From Pseudomonadota bacterium (GTDB taxonomy: Bacteria > Desulfobacterota > Desulfobulbia > Desulfobulbales > Desulfurivibrionaceae): 64,000 nt of DNA. Made by a program: the position numbers and the translations under genes. The DNA lies in assembly GCA_018830485.1 (NCBI GenBank), contig JAHJRQ010000024.1, forward strand, positions 1 to 64,000, written 5' to 3'. Shown here in pieces: positions 36,488-45,823 of the stretch; position 1 is the first letter of the stretch; each line of letters begins with the position of its first letter. Below the pieces are notes generated by a model. It saw only the letters and a list, made by a program, of their open reading frames with translations. It was not told where the DNA came from and did not search any database.

Positions 36488-38215
36488 TTAGAGAAGGCCG
36501 ATCTCGCTGAGCATTGCCTTGGCCGCGGCAAACAGAGCATCCTTGCCCGATTCGCTTCTGGCCTCGACGTAAAAGCGCACCTTGGGCTCGGTGCCCGAGG
36601 GCCTGATCATCAGCCAACTGTTGTCTTCGAGAATCATTTTCCTGCCGTCGATGGTGATTACTTCGGTGATTTTCCTTGGTTGCCCGCCAATATCAAGCAC
36701 GGTTCCAACCGTATATTTTTCCAGTCCGGCAAGAGTGTCCAGCAGCGCCTTACCCTGCCGGCTCACCTCAACCCCGCCCCTGGCCGGGTAGTAATGGCCG
36801 TATTCCGCTTGGATCTCGCGCAGATAGTCGCTAAGATTTTTTTTCAGGGTGAGCATCATGTCCAGGGCGAGAAGCAGGCCGATGTAAGCGTCTTTTTCCG
36901 GGGTGTGCCCGATAACCGAGATGCCGTCGGACTCCTCGAAGCAGACCAGGGCCTTGCCGATGACCGGCTTGAACTCCTTGAACCCGACCCGGGGTTCGAA
37001 AATTTCTTCGTGCAACCCCTTGGCAATGGCGTTTGCGAAATTGCTGGTTGCCACGTTTTTTGCCACCAGACCATGCTTTCCCTTTTTTTCATGCAGATAA
37101 TGAAAGGCCATGGCTCCGAAAAGGTTCATATCCAGCTCGATGGCGCCATCGCTGAAACGGATGCGGTCGGCGTCCGGGTCGATGATGACCCCGAGCTTGA
37201 GCGGTTCCGGTCTTTTGCGCAGGGTGGCCAGCACCTGCTGCATGTTCTGCGAGGAGGGCTCGGGCGAGACTCCGCCGAAGGTTGGGTCGGGCTGATCCCG
37301 TAACACAATGAGCCTCTCCGAGGGCTGGTTGCCGAACAGGGTGCGCATGTGCACCCGGCTGGCGCCATGAACGCAGTCGACCACGACCACGCAGTCCGAG
37401 GACTCCCGAAGGGTTGCCATTATGCCGGGGTAATCCAAGCCGTGCTTGGCTCCCCCTCTGGCGACCAGCTTCTGCCAGCAGGCCAGGGCGTCGCATTGCT
37501 TCACCAGGGTCGCATCCGGAGTCAACACGGAGGGGATGCCTTCGGCGATGAGCTGCCGCCCATTTTTCGTGATGCGGCTGGTCACCTCGGAGGCGGCCGG
37601 ACCCGCATCGGCGGCATTGAACTTAAAACCGGCATATTCCAGAGGGTTATGGCTGGGGGTGAGGTTTATCGAAAAGGCCGCATCTACAATGATAACCGCG
37701 GCGGAAAGGGTGCCGGTGGTCGCCTCATGGGCATAGTGAACGGTGATGCCGTTGCTGGTTAATACGTCGACAACCCGCTGGGCCAGGAGGCTGCCGCCGA
37801 ACCGGTTGTCAAAGCCGACCACCGCGCCCCGGTGCTGTGCCTCGCTGAAGTTGCGCACCCCAAGGGGGACGGCCAGGGAATCGTTTTGGTCAAGCTCGCG
37901 GTACATGGCAACAATGGCCTGGGTAACCAGGGCGACGGAGTGCAGGGAGAAATCCTTGCCGATGATCCCGCGCCAGCCGGAGGTGCCGAAGGATATCTCC
38001 TTGTTCGGTGGATTGGTGTTGGTCCGTATTTCATCCTCCACCAGGGCATATGCTTTGGCGATGGCCTCGCCTGCCTGTTGGAAAACTTGCGAGCCAGGAG
38101 CGGCGCAGTTTTTCAGGGACACCAGTTTTTTGATGAGGCCGAAATAGTCGCTGGCCGCATGGTTGTCTGGCGCGAGAAGTTCAGCAAAAAAGCGTTCGAT
38201 GTCTTGGTTGATCAT
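36488..38215 (-). CDS. Phosphoglucomutase/phosphomannomutase family protein
   Basis: About 575 residues with the four alpha-D-phosphohexomutase landmarks: SFGTSGWRGIIG (sugar phosphate entry), TPSHNPLEYAGFKFN (the phosphoserine loop), IDPDADRIRFSD (Mg site) and RPSGTEPKVRFYVEA (phosphate binding). It interconverts hexose 1- and 6-phosphates for glycogen or envelope sugars; the exact sugar is not decided by sequence. The frame extends to 38269, but the added residues are hydrophobic and unlike the family, so I start at the ATG at 38215 (MINQDIERFF). It probably forms an operon with the diguanylate cyclase. Confidence 0.87.
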   Translation of the reverse strand: MINQDIERFFAELLAPDNHAASDYFGLIKKLVSLKNCAAPGSQVFQQAGEAIAKAYALVEDEIRTNTNPPNKEISFGTSGWRGIIGKDFSLHSVALVTQAIVAMYRELDQNDSLAVPLGVRNFSEAQHRGAVVGFDNRFGGSLLAQRVVDVLTSNGITVHYAHEATTGTLSAAVIIVDAAFSINLTPSHNPLEYAGFKFNAADAGPAASEVTSRITKNGRQLIAEGIPSVLTPDATLVKQCDALACWQKLVARGGAKHGLDYPGIMATLRESSDCVVVVDCVHGASRVHMRTLFGNQPSERLIVLRDQPDPTFGGVSPEPSSQNMQQVLATLRKRPEPLKLGVIIDPDADRIRFSDGAIELDMNLFGAMAFHYLHEKKGKHGLVAKNVATSNFANAIAKGLHEEIFEPRVGFKEFKPVIGKALVCFEESDGISVIGHTPEKDAYIGLLLALDMMLTLKKNLSDYLREIQAEYGHYYPARGGVEVSRQGKALLDTLAGLEKYTVGTVLDIGGQPRKITEVITIDGRKMILEDNSWLMIRPSGTEPKVRFYVEARSESGKDALFAAAKAMLSEIGLL

Positions 38216-38463
38216 GGGCAGACCTTTGGCGTGCTGGAAGAAGGAAAGGAATAAAAAAAAATCAGGCAAGGATACATTATGTTATACTATGCGCATATGT
38301 GCTGAGCAACGGGTCATTTTTTTGGAGTTTGCTCAGGTTTCGATTGACCCGCATGGCAAGATTCGCTATACATTGCTGGCGTGATGACCGTCGCAAATCA
38401 ATGTATTTTTCAGTGCGTTCCACGTCCTGAACTTTTAAATAAATAATTAGGGAGCAGAACACA
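38216..38463. other. Divergent promoter region of phosphohexomutase and ppsA
   Basis: 248 bp. It contains a -10-like TATACT at 38284, the interleaved dyads at 38302-38351, and the ppsA Shine-Dalgarno GGGAGC at about 38450. No gene is evident. Confidence 0.5.
38302..38351 (+). promoter_or_regulatory. Interleaved dyads in the ppsA leader (possible RNA pseudoknot)
   Basis: CTGAGCAA (38302-38309) pairs with TTGCTCAG (38329-38336). CGGGTCA (38310-38316) pairs with TGACCCG (38345-38351). The 8-bp and 7-bp perfect stems cross each other, which is the order of an H-type pseudoknot. A TATACT (38284-38289) would start transcription just before the first arm. Alternatively the two dyads are overlapping protein-binding sites. 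Confidence 0.45.
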
Positions 38464-40902
38464 ATGGGTAAACATGATGAGGCTTTCATTCTCTGGTTTG
38501 ATGATATCGGCATCGAGGATGTACCGCTGGTCGGCGGCAAAAACGCATCTTTGGGTGAAATGCATCAGAAGCTTACCTCAAAGGGTGTTGATGTCCCCAA
38601 CGGTTTTTCCATTACCGCCTATGCCTACCGCCATCTGCTGAAAACCGCCGGTATCGCCCAGGCCATTGAAGATGCCCTGGCCGATCTTGATACCCACGAT
38701 CTGCGCAATCTGCAGGCCCGCGGCGAGAAAGCGCGTAATATTATCCGCACCGCCGAGTTCCCGGAGGATCTGCGTTCCGCTATTCTTGAGTCGTACAAGA
38801 AGATGGAAGAGATGTACGGCCCCAGCGTTGACGTGGCCGTGCGTTCCTCCGCCACCGCCGAGGACCTGCCGGACGCCTCCTTTGCCGGCCAGCAGGAAAC
38901 CTATCTGAATATCCGCGGCCCGGAGCAGCTTATCGACGCCTGCCGCCGCTGCTTTGCCAGCCTGTTCACCGATCGGGCCATCTCCTACCGGCACGACAAG
39001 GGCTTTGGCCAGTTTGACGTCTATCTTTCCATCGTGGTCCAGAAGATGGCACGCAGCGACTCCGCCTCTTCCGGCGTCATGTTTTCCATCGATACGGAAA
39101 GCGGTTTCGAGGATGCGGTCTTTATCACCGGCGCCTGGGGCCTTGGCGAAACCGTGGTTCAGGGTGCGGTCAATCCCGATGAGTTTTACGTGTTTAAGCC
39201 GACCCTCAAGCAAGGCAAGCGTCCCATCGTCGGCAAGACCATCGGCAGCAAAGAAATCAAAATGATCTATGACAACGATCCCAATACCGAAGAACCGGTA
39301 AGGACGATCAACACCACGCCGGAAGAGCGCGGCAAGTACGTGATCAACGACGATGAAATTCTCCAGCTTGCCAAATGGGCCTGCATCATCGAGGACCACT
39401 ACGGCAAGGGAATGGATATCGAATGGGCCAAGGACGGCGACGGGGTGAATGTCGGCACCGGCAAGCTCTTTATCGTGCAGGCCCGTCCAGAAACCGTGCA
39501 TTCCCAGAGCAACAAGGGGTGCATCGAAACCTACAAGCTGCAGGAAAAGGGCAAGGTTTTGGTCGAAGGTTTGGCTGTCGGCACCAAGATCGGCCAGGGC
39601 AAGGCCAACGTGATTGCCAATGTCGCCGATATCCACAGCTTCAAGAAGGGCGAGGTGTTGGTTACCGACATGACCGATCCCGACTGGGAGCCGATCATGA
39701 AGATCGCTTCGGCCATCGTCACCAACCGTGGCGGCCGGACCTGCCATGCCGCCATTATCTCCCGTGAGCTGGGCATCCCCTGCGTCATCGGCACCGGCGA
39801 CGGCTCCAAAAAGATCAAGGCCGGCCAGGATATCACCGTTTCCTCGGCAGAGGGCGAGAAGGGGTTGGTGTATGAAGGGTTGCTGAAATTCGAGATCGAT
39901 CGGCTCGATCTGGCAAACCTGCCCAAGACCAAAACCAAGATTATGATGAACCTGGCCATCCCGGAGAAGGCTTTCTCCGAGTGCCAGATTCCCAATGACG
40001 GCGTTGGTCTGGCCCGGGAGGAGTTCGTCATCAACTCCCATATCGGCATCCATCCCCTGGCGCTTTTCAATTACGAGGAGTTGAAGAAATCCTCGGATCC
40101 GGAAAAGCTGGCGGTGGTAAGGGTGATCGACAAGAAGACCACAGCGTATACGGATAAGAAGCAGTTCTTCATCGACAAGGTTGCCGAGGGCGTGGGCCGC
40201 ATCGCTGCGGGTTTCTATCCCAAGGATGTCATCGTTCGCCTTTCAGACTTCAAGTCCAACGAATACGCAAACCTCACCGGCGGCACTTTCTACGAGCCGC
40301 ACGAAGAGAATCCGATGATCGGCTGGCGCGGCGCCTCCCGGTATTACGATCCCAAGTACCGGCCTGCCTTTGAGCTGGAGTGCAAGGGGCTTCTCAAGGC
40401 CCGCAATGATATGGGGCTGACCAATATCAAGCTGATGGTGCCTTTCTGCCGTACCCCCGAGGAGGGCAAGAAGGTCATTCAGGTCATGAAGGAATGTGGT
40501 TTGGTCCAGGGAGAGAACGGGCTGGAGTTGTACGTGATGTGCGAGATTCCGTCCAACGTCATACTGGCCGATGCCTTTGCCGACATCTTCGATGGTTTCT
40601 CCATCGGCTCCAACGATCTGACCCAGCTCACCTACGGTCTTGACCGCGACTCGGGCCTCCTTGCCGGTGTCGCCGACGAGCGCGACGATGCGGTCAAGGA
40701 GATGATCAAGATGGTCATTGCCACTGCCAAACGGCGGGGGCGCAAGATCGGCATCTGCGGCCAGGGGCCCTCGGATTTTCCCGAGTTCGCCACATTCCTG
40801 GTCGAGTGCGGAATCGACTCCATGAGCCTGATCCCCGACACTGCGGTCAAGACTCGTTTGGCCGTGGCCGCCAAAGAGAAGGAGATGGGGATTACCCCGT
40901 AA
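38464..40902 (+). CDS. ppsA: Phosphoenolpyruvate synthase (pyruvate, water dikinase)
   Basis: 812 residues, the PpsA length. The ATP-binding domain (VPLVGGKNASLGEMHQKL, DVAVRSSATAEDLPDASFAG) is followed by the swivelling phosphohistidine domain with GGRTCHAAIISRELGIPCVIG. The C-terminal PEP/pyruvate barrel ends in GFSIGSNDLTQLTYGLDRDS and the usual Cys region KIGICGQGPSDFPEFA. It makes PEP from pyruvate and ATP for gluconeogenesis, as expected in an anaerobe fixing or assimilating C2/C3 compounds. It has its own leader with unusual dyads and a strong terminator, so it is probably monocistronic. Confidence 0.96.
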   Translation: MGKHDEAFILWFDDIGIEDVPLVGGKNASLGEMHQKLTSKGVDVPNGFSITAYAYRHLLKTAGIAQAIEDALADLDTHDLRNLQARGEKARNIIRTAEFPEDLRSAILESYKKMEEMYGPSVDVAVRSSATAEDLPDASFAGQQETYLNIRGPEQLIDACRRCFASLFTDRAISYRHDKGFGQFDVYLSIVVQKMARSDSASSGVMFSIDTESGFEDAVFITGAWGLGETVVQGAVNPDEFYVFKPTLKQGKRPIVGKTIGSKEIKMIYDNDPNTEEPVRTINTTPEERGKYVINDDEILQLAKWACIIEDHYGKGMDIEWAKDGDGVNVGTGKLFIVQARPETVHSQSNKGCIETYKLQEKGKVLVEGLAVGTKIGQGKANVIANVADIHSFKKGEVLVTDMTDPDWEPIMKIASAIVTNRGGRTCHAAIISRELGIPCVIGTGDGSKKIKAGQDITVSSAEGEKGLVYEGLLKFEIDRLDLANLPKTKTKIMMNLAIPEKAFSECQIPNDGVGLAREEFVINSHIGIHPLALFNYEELKKSSDPEKLAVVRVIDKKTTAYTDKKQFFIDKVAEGVGRIAAGFYPKDVIVRLSDFKSNEYANLTGGTFYEPHEENPMIGWRGASRYYDPKYRPAFELECKGLLKARNDMGLTNIKLMVPFCRTPEEGKKVIQVMKECGLVQGENGLELYVMCEIPSNVILADAFADIFDGFSIGSNDLTQLTYGLDRDSGLLAGVADERDDAVKEMIKMVIATAKRRGRKIGICGQGPSDFPEFATFLVECGIDSMSLIPDTAVKTRLAVAAKEKEMGITP

Positions 40903-40924
40903 GTTTCGCTGAAGGTGAAACCAT

Positions 40925-40964
40925 AAAAAAAGGGACTCCGCAATCAAGCGGGTCCCTTTTTTTT
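40925..40964. terminator. Bidirectional Rho-independent terminator between ppsA and cpoB
   Basis: The stem GGGAC(T)CCGC / GCGGGTCCC has one bulged T, is flanked by A7 and T8 and has an AATCAA loop. It can stop both convergent genes. Confidence 0.88.
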
Positions 40965-41006
40965 ATGGGGTGTTTTACCGGAATCTCCCTGCGCGGGAAA
41001 GCCTTT

Positions 41007-41999
41007 CTATTTCAATTCTTTCAAACGTTTCTGGGCCATTTCAAACTGTTCGCTCTTGGGGTAATCTGCAAGAAGCTTGTTGTACACGATCTTGGCAGTC
41101 TCCTTTTCGGAGAGCCTTTCAAATGCCTGCCCCTGCTTAAAGAGTGCAGCCGGGGCTTTGTTGCTCTTGGGGTAATCGGCAATCACCTTTTGATATTCAA
41201 GGATGGCCAGCTCGAATTCTTTCTGTTGAAAGAGGCACTCCCCCAGCCAGTACCGTGCATTCGGGGCCAGGGGCGCGGTCCGGTTTTTCTCCAGGTAGCT
41301 CGAAAAGGCGTTGTACGCTTCCTTGTATTTATTCGCTTTGTACGCAGCGAGCCCTTTATTGTAAAGGGTGTCGCTGGTGTTTGTTTCCGGGGCCTGCGCC
41401 GCGGTTTTGGCTGGTGCAGGTTTTGATGATTCTTCCGGCTCTGCCGTTTCTTCAGTCTGGCCGGTTTTTTTCTTGGTTTGTTCAGGTTCGATGGTACGCG
41501 GGCCGTCGGCAAGGTCGGCTTTTTTGCGCGCCTCTTCCGCGCTCTTGGCCGCAGCGGCGGCATGTTCCGCCGCTTCTTTAGCCCGGTTTTCCTGGATGCG
41601 ACCGAAGTCATCGGAAACAGAGGCAAATTGGGCATTGACGGCGGTCATCTTGTTGTTCAGGTCCGCCACCTGGCTCCGCAATTGCTCAAGCTGGCTATTG
41701 GTGTTTTGTTTCAAAGCGGCTTGTTCATCCTGAATTCGCTTTGCCTGGATATTTCTTTCCTCAACCCGAGCCTCAAGCTGCAGCAAGCGCGATTTGATCT
41801 GCTCGAATTGACTCGCCAGCTCAGCCTGGGAACCGCGCTGGTTTTTCATGGCGGTGAGGGTGTTTTCCATATCGGCGATTTTTGAATCCGCAGAGCGGAG
41901 CCTCATGTCAATGCCCCGGACATCTTTTTCAGCGGCGCATTGCACGAGAAGGGGGGAAAGACACAGGGCAAGAACAATATTGGTCACTGATCGGTTCAT
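41007..41999 (-). CDS. cpoB: Cell division coordinator CpoB/YbgF (Tol-Pal accessory)
   Basis: 330 residues from an ATG at 41999 with AGGAGA upstream. A lipobox-like LLVQC ends the signal. A coiled coil (about 30-170, many Gln/Glu/Lys) and a low-complexity linker follow. The C-terminal TPR repeats are of the YbgF type (DTLYNKGLAAYKANKYKEAY, later YPKSNKAPAALFKQGQAFE). CpoB links Tol function with septal peptidoglycan synthesis. A Cys at the cleavage site, giving a lipoprotein, differs from the soluble E. coli form. It is the last gene of the tol operon, with no pal gene before it. Confidence 0.9.
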   Translation of the reverse strand: MNRSVTNIVLALCLSPLLVQCAAEKDVRGIDMRLRSADSKIADMENTLTAMKNQRGSQAELASQFEQIKSRLLQLEARVEERNIQAKRIQDEQAALKQNTNSQLEQLRSQVADLNNKMTAVNAQFASVSDDFGRIQENRAKEAAEHAAAAAKSAEEARKKADLADGPRTIEPEQTKKKTGQTEETAEPEESSKPAPAKTAAQAPETNTSDTLYNKGLAAYKANKYKEAYNAFSSYLEKNRTAPLAPNARYWLGECLFQQKEFELAILEYQKVIADYPKSNKAPAALFKQGQAFERLSEKETAKIVYNKLLADYPKSEQFEMAQKRLKELK

Positions 42000-42057
42000 C
42001 GGTCTGTCTCCTGGCAGAATATAACGCTTGGTATCCAAGGCTGAATAAATATCTTTG

Positions 42058-42098
42058 CACAATTCTTCACACCGGTAAAACCGGTGTGAAGAATTGTG
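42058..42098. repeat. Perfect 19-bp inverted repeat hairpin
   Basis: Arms CACAATTCTTCACACCGGT and its exact complement surround AAA. The right arm recurs with one change at 52598-52616, so it belongs to a dispersed intergenic repeat. It may also act as a transcript stabiliser or attenuator. Confidence 0.85.
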
Positions 42099-42119
42099 AG
42101 AAACTTCCGCAATTACAGG

Positions 42120-42139
42120 ATACCGGATTTCGCCGGTAT
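42120..42139. repeat. Short inverted repeat of the same repeat block
   Basis: ATACCGG and CCGGTAT arms flank ATTTCG, immediately after the large hairpin. Such CCGG-stem hairpins are typical of REP-like intergenic repeats. Confidence 0.55.
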
Positions 42140-42228
42140 GACGGAAAACATCTTCGAGACGATTTTTTCAAGGTTCGCATATGCCGCATGTGCGCTTTCG
42201 ACAGCAGGACTATTCTTTTTGCAACGGC

Positions 42229-43626
42229 TTACAACTCTTGACGCGCGGACCATTGCGGGTTGGATTGTGCGCCCCTGAGATTGAAAAGCGGGCGAAGCCC
42301 CATGCCGTTTTTGAAGATGACGCATATTTCCTCTTTATTGTTCCGTTTTCTTGAAAAAACGATCTGCCGGCCATCGGGGGACCAACTGGGCGACTCATGA
42401 TTGCCTGCTGTTTGGGTCAACTGGACCGGAGTGCCGCCCTCAGGCTTGATCATCAGAATATGGGTGCTGCCATTTATCCTGCCTGTATAGGCGATCCAAT
42501 CTCCCTTGGGAGACCAGTTCGGGGTGGTGTTCTCGTTGCCAAGGTAAGTTATCCGCTGCACGGATTTGGTGGCCACGTTCATGACGTAAATTTGCGGGGT
42601 GCCGCTTCGATCGGAGACAAAGGCAAGCTTTTTCCCGTCCGGCGACCAGGTGGGGGATACGTTGACGCCCTCGCCGTTGGTCAGCCGCCGCTGTTCTTTT
42701 CCATTGATATCAATGAGATAGATGTCTGGATTGGACCCTTTGCTGAGGGTCACCGCCATGACGCTGCCGTCCGGCGCCCAGGCCGGAGCCATGTTGAGGC
42801 CTTTCTGGTGGGAGATGGCGCGGGTGGTTTTGAGGGTGCTCAGTGCGGTGATATAGAGATTGGGGTTATTACGGTGGTATGAGGTATAGGCGAGCCATTT
42901 GTTGTCAGGGGAGAATCTGGGAGAAACAGCCAGGTATTCGTGCTGGGTTACCTGGCGGACGTTATCGCCAAGGACATCGGCAAGCCAGATCTCCTTGTGT
43001 CCGGACGACGTTGAAACGAAAGCGATCTGGCTCTGGCTCACCCCGCGTTCGCCGGTGAGCTGGAAAATGACTTCATCGCAGAATTTTTTTACGCTATCCT
43101 GATGCTTGCTGACCGGAGTCTGGTAACGGCGGCCAAGAATCATGCGCCCGGATTGAATTTCATTGAGGCGCAGTTCCAGCACAAGTCCGTCCGCGGTCAT
43201 TTCATATTGGCCGAGGATCGTGAATTCCGTGCCCAGAGCAGCCCAGTCCCAGGTCTGGGCGCCACTGTAGGCACCGGGATCGATTATATCCACAAACCCG
43301 TGAAAGGCCAGGGCCCGGCTCAGGAGATCCGCCATCTTCTTGCCGCCTTCATGGATGGTGCCCGGTTGTTTTTTATCGACAAAATACGGTACTGCGATGT
43401 TCACCTTGCGGACGTTGGCAGAGGTGATATCCAGATAGACTATGGCTTCCGCCGGGCGAACGGAGCCGAGCAACAGGGTAAGGCAGAGGAGGATCATGCC
43501 CGATGCGGAAGCGAGGATGCTGCTTCGCTTGTGAAGGCCATGGTGCATCGTGCCAAGAGCTGTGGCGAGGTCCGATGAAGGGTTTTCAGTATTTTTTGTC
43601 CAGATGTTTTTCATTAAAAAATCCAT
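42229..43626 (-). CDS. tolB: Tol-Pal system protein TolB
   Basis: 465 residues. A signal segment (MILLCLTLLLGSVRPAEA) lies unusually far in, at about residues 44-61. The true start may be a later Met, although no better Shine-Dalgarno sequence is seen. The N-terminal TolB domain (PYFVDKKQPGTIHEG) leads to WD40-like beta-propeller repeats: SPDNKWLAYTSYH, WAPDGSVMAVTLSKG, WSPDGKKLAFVSDRSG, WSPKGDWIAYTG, WSPDGRQIVFSRKR. TolB is a periplasmic partner of Pal and TolA. The start abuts the tolA stop. Confidence 0.93.
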   Translation of the reverse strand: MDFLMKNIWTKNTENPSSDLATALGTMHHGLHKRSSILASASGMILLCLTLLLGSVRPAEAIVYLDITSANVRKVNIAVPYFVDKKQPGTIHEGGKKMADLLSRALAFHGFVDIIDPGAYSGAQTWDWAALGTEFTILGQYEMTADGLVLELRLNEIQSGRMILGRRYQTPVSKHQDSVKKFCDEVIFQLTGERGVSQSQIAFVSTSSGHKEIWLADVLGDNVRQVTQHEYLAVSPRFSPDNKWLAYTSYHRNNPNLYITALSTLKTTRAISHQKGLNMAPAWAPDGSVMAVTLSKGSNPDIYLIDINGKEQRRLTNGEGVNVSPTWSPDGKKLAFVSDRSGTPQIYVMNVATKSVQRITYLGNENTTPNWSPKGDWIAYTGRINGSTHILMIKPEGGTPVQLTQTAGNHESPSWSPDGRQIVFSRKRNNKEEICVIFKNGMGLRPLFNLRGAQSNPQWSARQEL

Positions 43627-43627
43627 G

Positions 43628-44557
43628 TTATAAAACTTCTCCTGGTCTGAATTTCAGGCCGATTTCCATTTCTGACTGGTTGATGCCGATGGGGAATGGC
43701 GGGAGCGGTGAAGAGAGCCTCAGTGTTTTTTCAACAAATTGATTGAAAAAGATATTGTCTGATTTTTTCTTGAAAGAGCTTTCAACAATAACGCCATCGC
43801 GCCTGACCCGGATAATGACGATGGCCTCGATGTTTTCTTTCCAGTTTTGCAGGTCCGGCAGGGCCCAATGCTCATGGATCTGGTTGTTCACCGCAAGAAG
43901 GTAACGGCGGAGATTTTCATCAACCATGATTCCGTTGCCGCCAGCGCCGCTCCCTGTGCCACTGCCTGCCTGAGTCGAGGCCGTGGAGCCTGTCCCTGTG
44001 CCGGCCGCGGCTTTGCCGGCGGCAAGCTGCTGGCTTGCCTTGAGGTTTTGTTTTATCAGGTCAACCGCGCTTTTTGCTTTTTTCTCCGCATCGGCCTGGG
44101 CTTTTTCCGCTGCGTCCCGTGCCTTTTTCGCATTGTCTTCGGCAAGCAGTTTGTCCCGCAACAGCTTTACCTTGTCAACGTCTGCTTTTTCTTTTGTTTT
44201 TATCGGCTTCAGCGAGATGGCGTCCTTGGCGACCGCCGGCGGTTCTGGCGCAGCCGGTGTTTTTGGTGGTGGCGTGGGCTTTGTTGGCTCAGGCGTTGCT
44301 ACAGGCGGGCTGGGTTCAGCCTGGGGGGCGGCGGGGGCTTCGGCTTTGCTCGGCGCGGCCGCCGGAGGTGGTCCGCCGAGATCCTCCACGGAGAAAAGGT
44401 TGACCGTATACACCTCCGGTATTTTCCGCTGGAAGTGCAGGAAATGTGGTGCAAAAAGCCCGAAAAGCATGAAGCAAACATGCACGGTAATGGTCAAAAA
44501 CAGGGGTTTTTGCCATTGGGTATCAGGCAGATCGGATGTCGGCGGACGAAAAGGCAC
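43628..44557 (-). CDS. tolA: TolA-like energy transducer
   Basis: 309 residues. One N-terminal membrane anchor ([20 protein letters not shown]) is followed by a long Pro/Ala/Lys/Glu-rich linker (about 60-200, with a helical [15 protein letters not shown] stretch and later [19 protein letters not shown]). A Gly/Ser spacer and the C-terminal TonB/TolA-type domain ([34 protein letters not shown]) complete it. TolA bridges TolQR in the inner membrane to TolB/Pal. It lies between tolR and tolB. Confidence 0.9.
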   Translation of the reverse strand: MPFRPPTSDLPDTQWQKPLFLTITVHVCFMLFGLFAPHFLHFQRKIPEVYTVNLFSVEDLGGPPPAAAPSKAEAPAAPQAEPSPPVATPEPTKPTPPPKTPAAPEPPAVAKDAISLKPIKTKEKADVDKVKLLRDKLLAEDNAKKARDAAEKAQADAEKKAKSAVDLIKQNLKASQQLAAGKAAAGTGTGSTASTQAGSGTGSGAGGNGIMVDENLRRYLLAVNNQIHEHWALPDLQNWKENIEAIVIIRVRRDGVIVESSFKKKSDNIFFNQFVEKTLRLSSPLPPFPIGINQSEMEIGLKFRPGEVL

Positions 44558-44567
44558 GGTGTATATG

Positions 44568-44996
44568 CTATTTTTTTGGTTTGTCGATTTCGGGCTGGGT
44601 TATCATGCCGAGTTTGTCAAAACCAACCGCTTTGATGTCGGACATGAGAGAAACCACGACTCCGTATGGAACTTCTTTGTCGGCCCTGAGCAGGACCGCA
44701 TCATTTGTGCCTTTTTTGGCAAGAGCGGCCAGTTCTTGTTTGATGGCGGCCTGGGTGCCCTTGGTGTTGTTGAGCAGGAAATCTCCTTTTTTCGTAATCG
44801 TCACAATGATGGGGGTCTTTTCCTGTTGCAGGGGTTTGGCCGTTGTTTCCGGCAGATCGATGTCTACGCCTTGGGTCATCATGGGGGCGGTGATCATGAA
44901 GATGATCAGCAGCACGAGCATGACGTCCACCAGGGGGGTGACGTTGATATCCGAAACTAGCCGTCTTTTGCAGTTGCCGTCTTCGACCGGACCCAT
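44568..44996 (-). CDS. tolR: TolR-like biopolymer transport protein
   Basis: 142 residues with one transmembrane helix. [20 protein letters not shown] contains the Asp that takes part in proton-driven motion. The periplasmic ExbD/TolR domain follows ([23 protein letters not shown]). It forms the stator with TolQ. Its neighbours tolQ and tolA confirm the role. Confidence 0.93.
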   Translation of the reverse strand: MGPVEDGNCKRRLVSDINVTPLVDVMLVLLIIFMITAPMMTQGVDIDLPETTAKPLQQEKTPIIVTITKKGDFLLNNTKGTQAAIKQELAALAKKGTNDAVLLRADKEVPYGVVVSLMSDIKAVGFDKLGMITQPEIDKPKK

Positions 44997-45121
44997 GGCG
45001 AATTCCTGTAAACCGTAGTTTGAAAAAAAATTATATTGTTCAATGCCGTGATCGGCGGAAGAAATCGTACCGAAGTGACAAGAACCGGCAGCAGTGTTTT
45101 GTCACGAATCCCAACTCTGTG

Positions 45122-45823
45122 CTAACTCTGGCGGGAGATGAAATCCCTTTCCACGAGGTTGAGAAAATCAACGGAAAAGCTGTGCATTCTGCTTTCGATT
45201 TCCGCCATCTGGTTGGAGTAATAATTGTAAAAAACAACGGCGGGGATGGCAACGGCAAGGCCTGCGGCCGTGACGACCAAAGCCTCGGAAACACCGGGCG
45301 CCACAACGGCCAGCGAAGCCGATCCGCGCATGCCTATTTCATGAAAAGAGGTCATGATGCCCCAGACCGTCCCGAAAAGACCGATAAAGGGGGCGGTGCT
45401 GCCTGTGGTGGCAAGAAAAGGAAGCGACTGGGACAGTCTGGCGGATTCGAGATTTTCCGCTTTGCGGAGCGCCCTTTTCAGGGGCTCCATGCCGGCAAGG
45501 CGTGTCTCCAGGGTTTCATCGCCGGCACGGGAGGCCGCTGTTGTTTTGCCCAGCTTCTGGAGTTCATGGTAGCCGGTCCGGAAGATGTTTGCTTCAGGAC
45601 ACAGGGAGAGGTTGTTGGCGAACCTGAGCGCTTCGGAAAGATTCTTGCTCTGCCAGAAGGTTTCCAGGAATTCTTCGCTTTCCATTTTCGCTTTTTTGTA
45701 CAGGGTGAATTTCTGGAAAACAATGAACCACGAGTACAGGGAGAACCCCAGGAGCATGATCATGACAAATTTGACCGTGAGTCCGGCCTCAAGAAACATT
45801 GAAATAATATTAAGCTCACCCAC
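45122..45823 (-). CDS. tolQ: TolQ-like proton channel protein
   Basis: 233 residues with three membrane helices: VKFVMIMLLGFSLYSWFIVF, then LPFLATTGSTAPFIGLFGTVWG, and SEALVVTAAGLAVAIPAVVFYNY. The Thr/Gly-rich channel helices are diagnostic of the MotA/TolQ/ExbB family. It uses the proton motive force to drive TolA for outer membrane constriction. It is the first gene of the minus-strand tol operon. The 125 bp before tolR contain a GTGACAA / TTGTCAC dyad. Confidence 0.92.
   Translation of the reverse strand: MGELNIISMFLEAGLTVKFVMIMLLGFSLYSWFIVFQKFTLYKKAKMESEEFLETFWQSKNLSEALRFANNLSLCPEANIFRTGYHELQKLGKTTAASRAGDETLETRLAGMEPLKRALRKAENLESARLSQSLPFLATTGSTAPFIGLFGTVWGIMTSFHEIGMRGSASLAVVAPGVSEALVVTAAGLAVAIPAVVFYNYYSNQMAEIESRMHSFSVDFLNLVERDFISRQS

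Larger units (their letters stand above)
42000..42228. other. tolB-cpoB gap with hairpin repeats, pal missing
   Basis: The position where pal normally lies. Only repeat hairpins (42058-42098, 42120-42139) and no Pal-like reading frame are seen on either strand. Confidence 0.7.
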
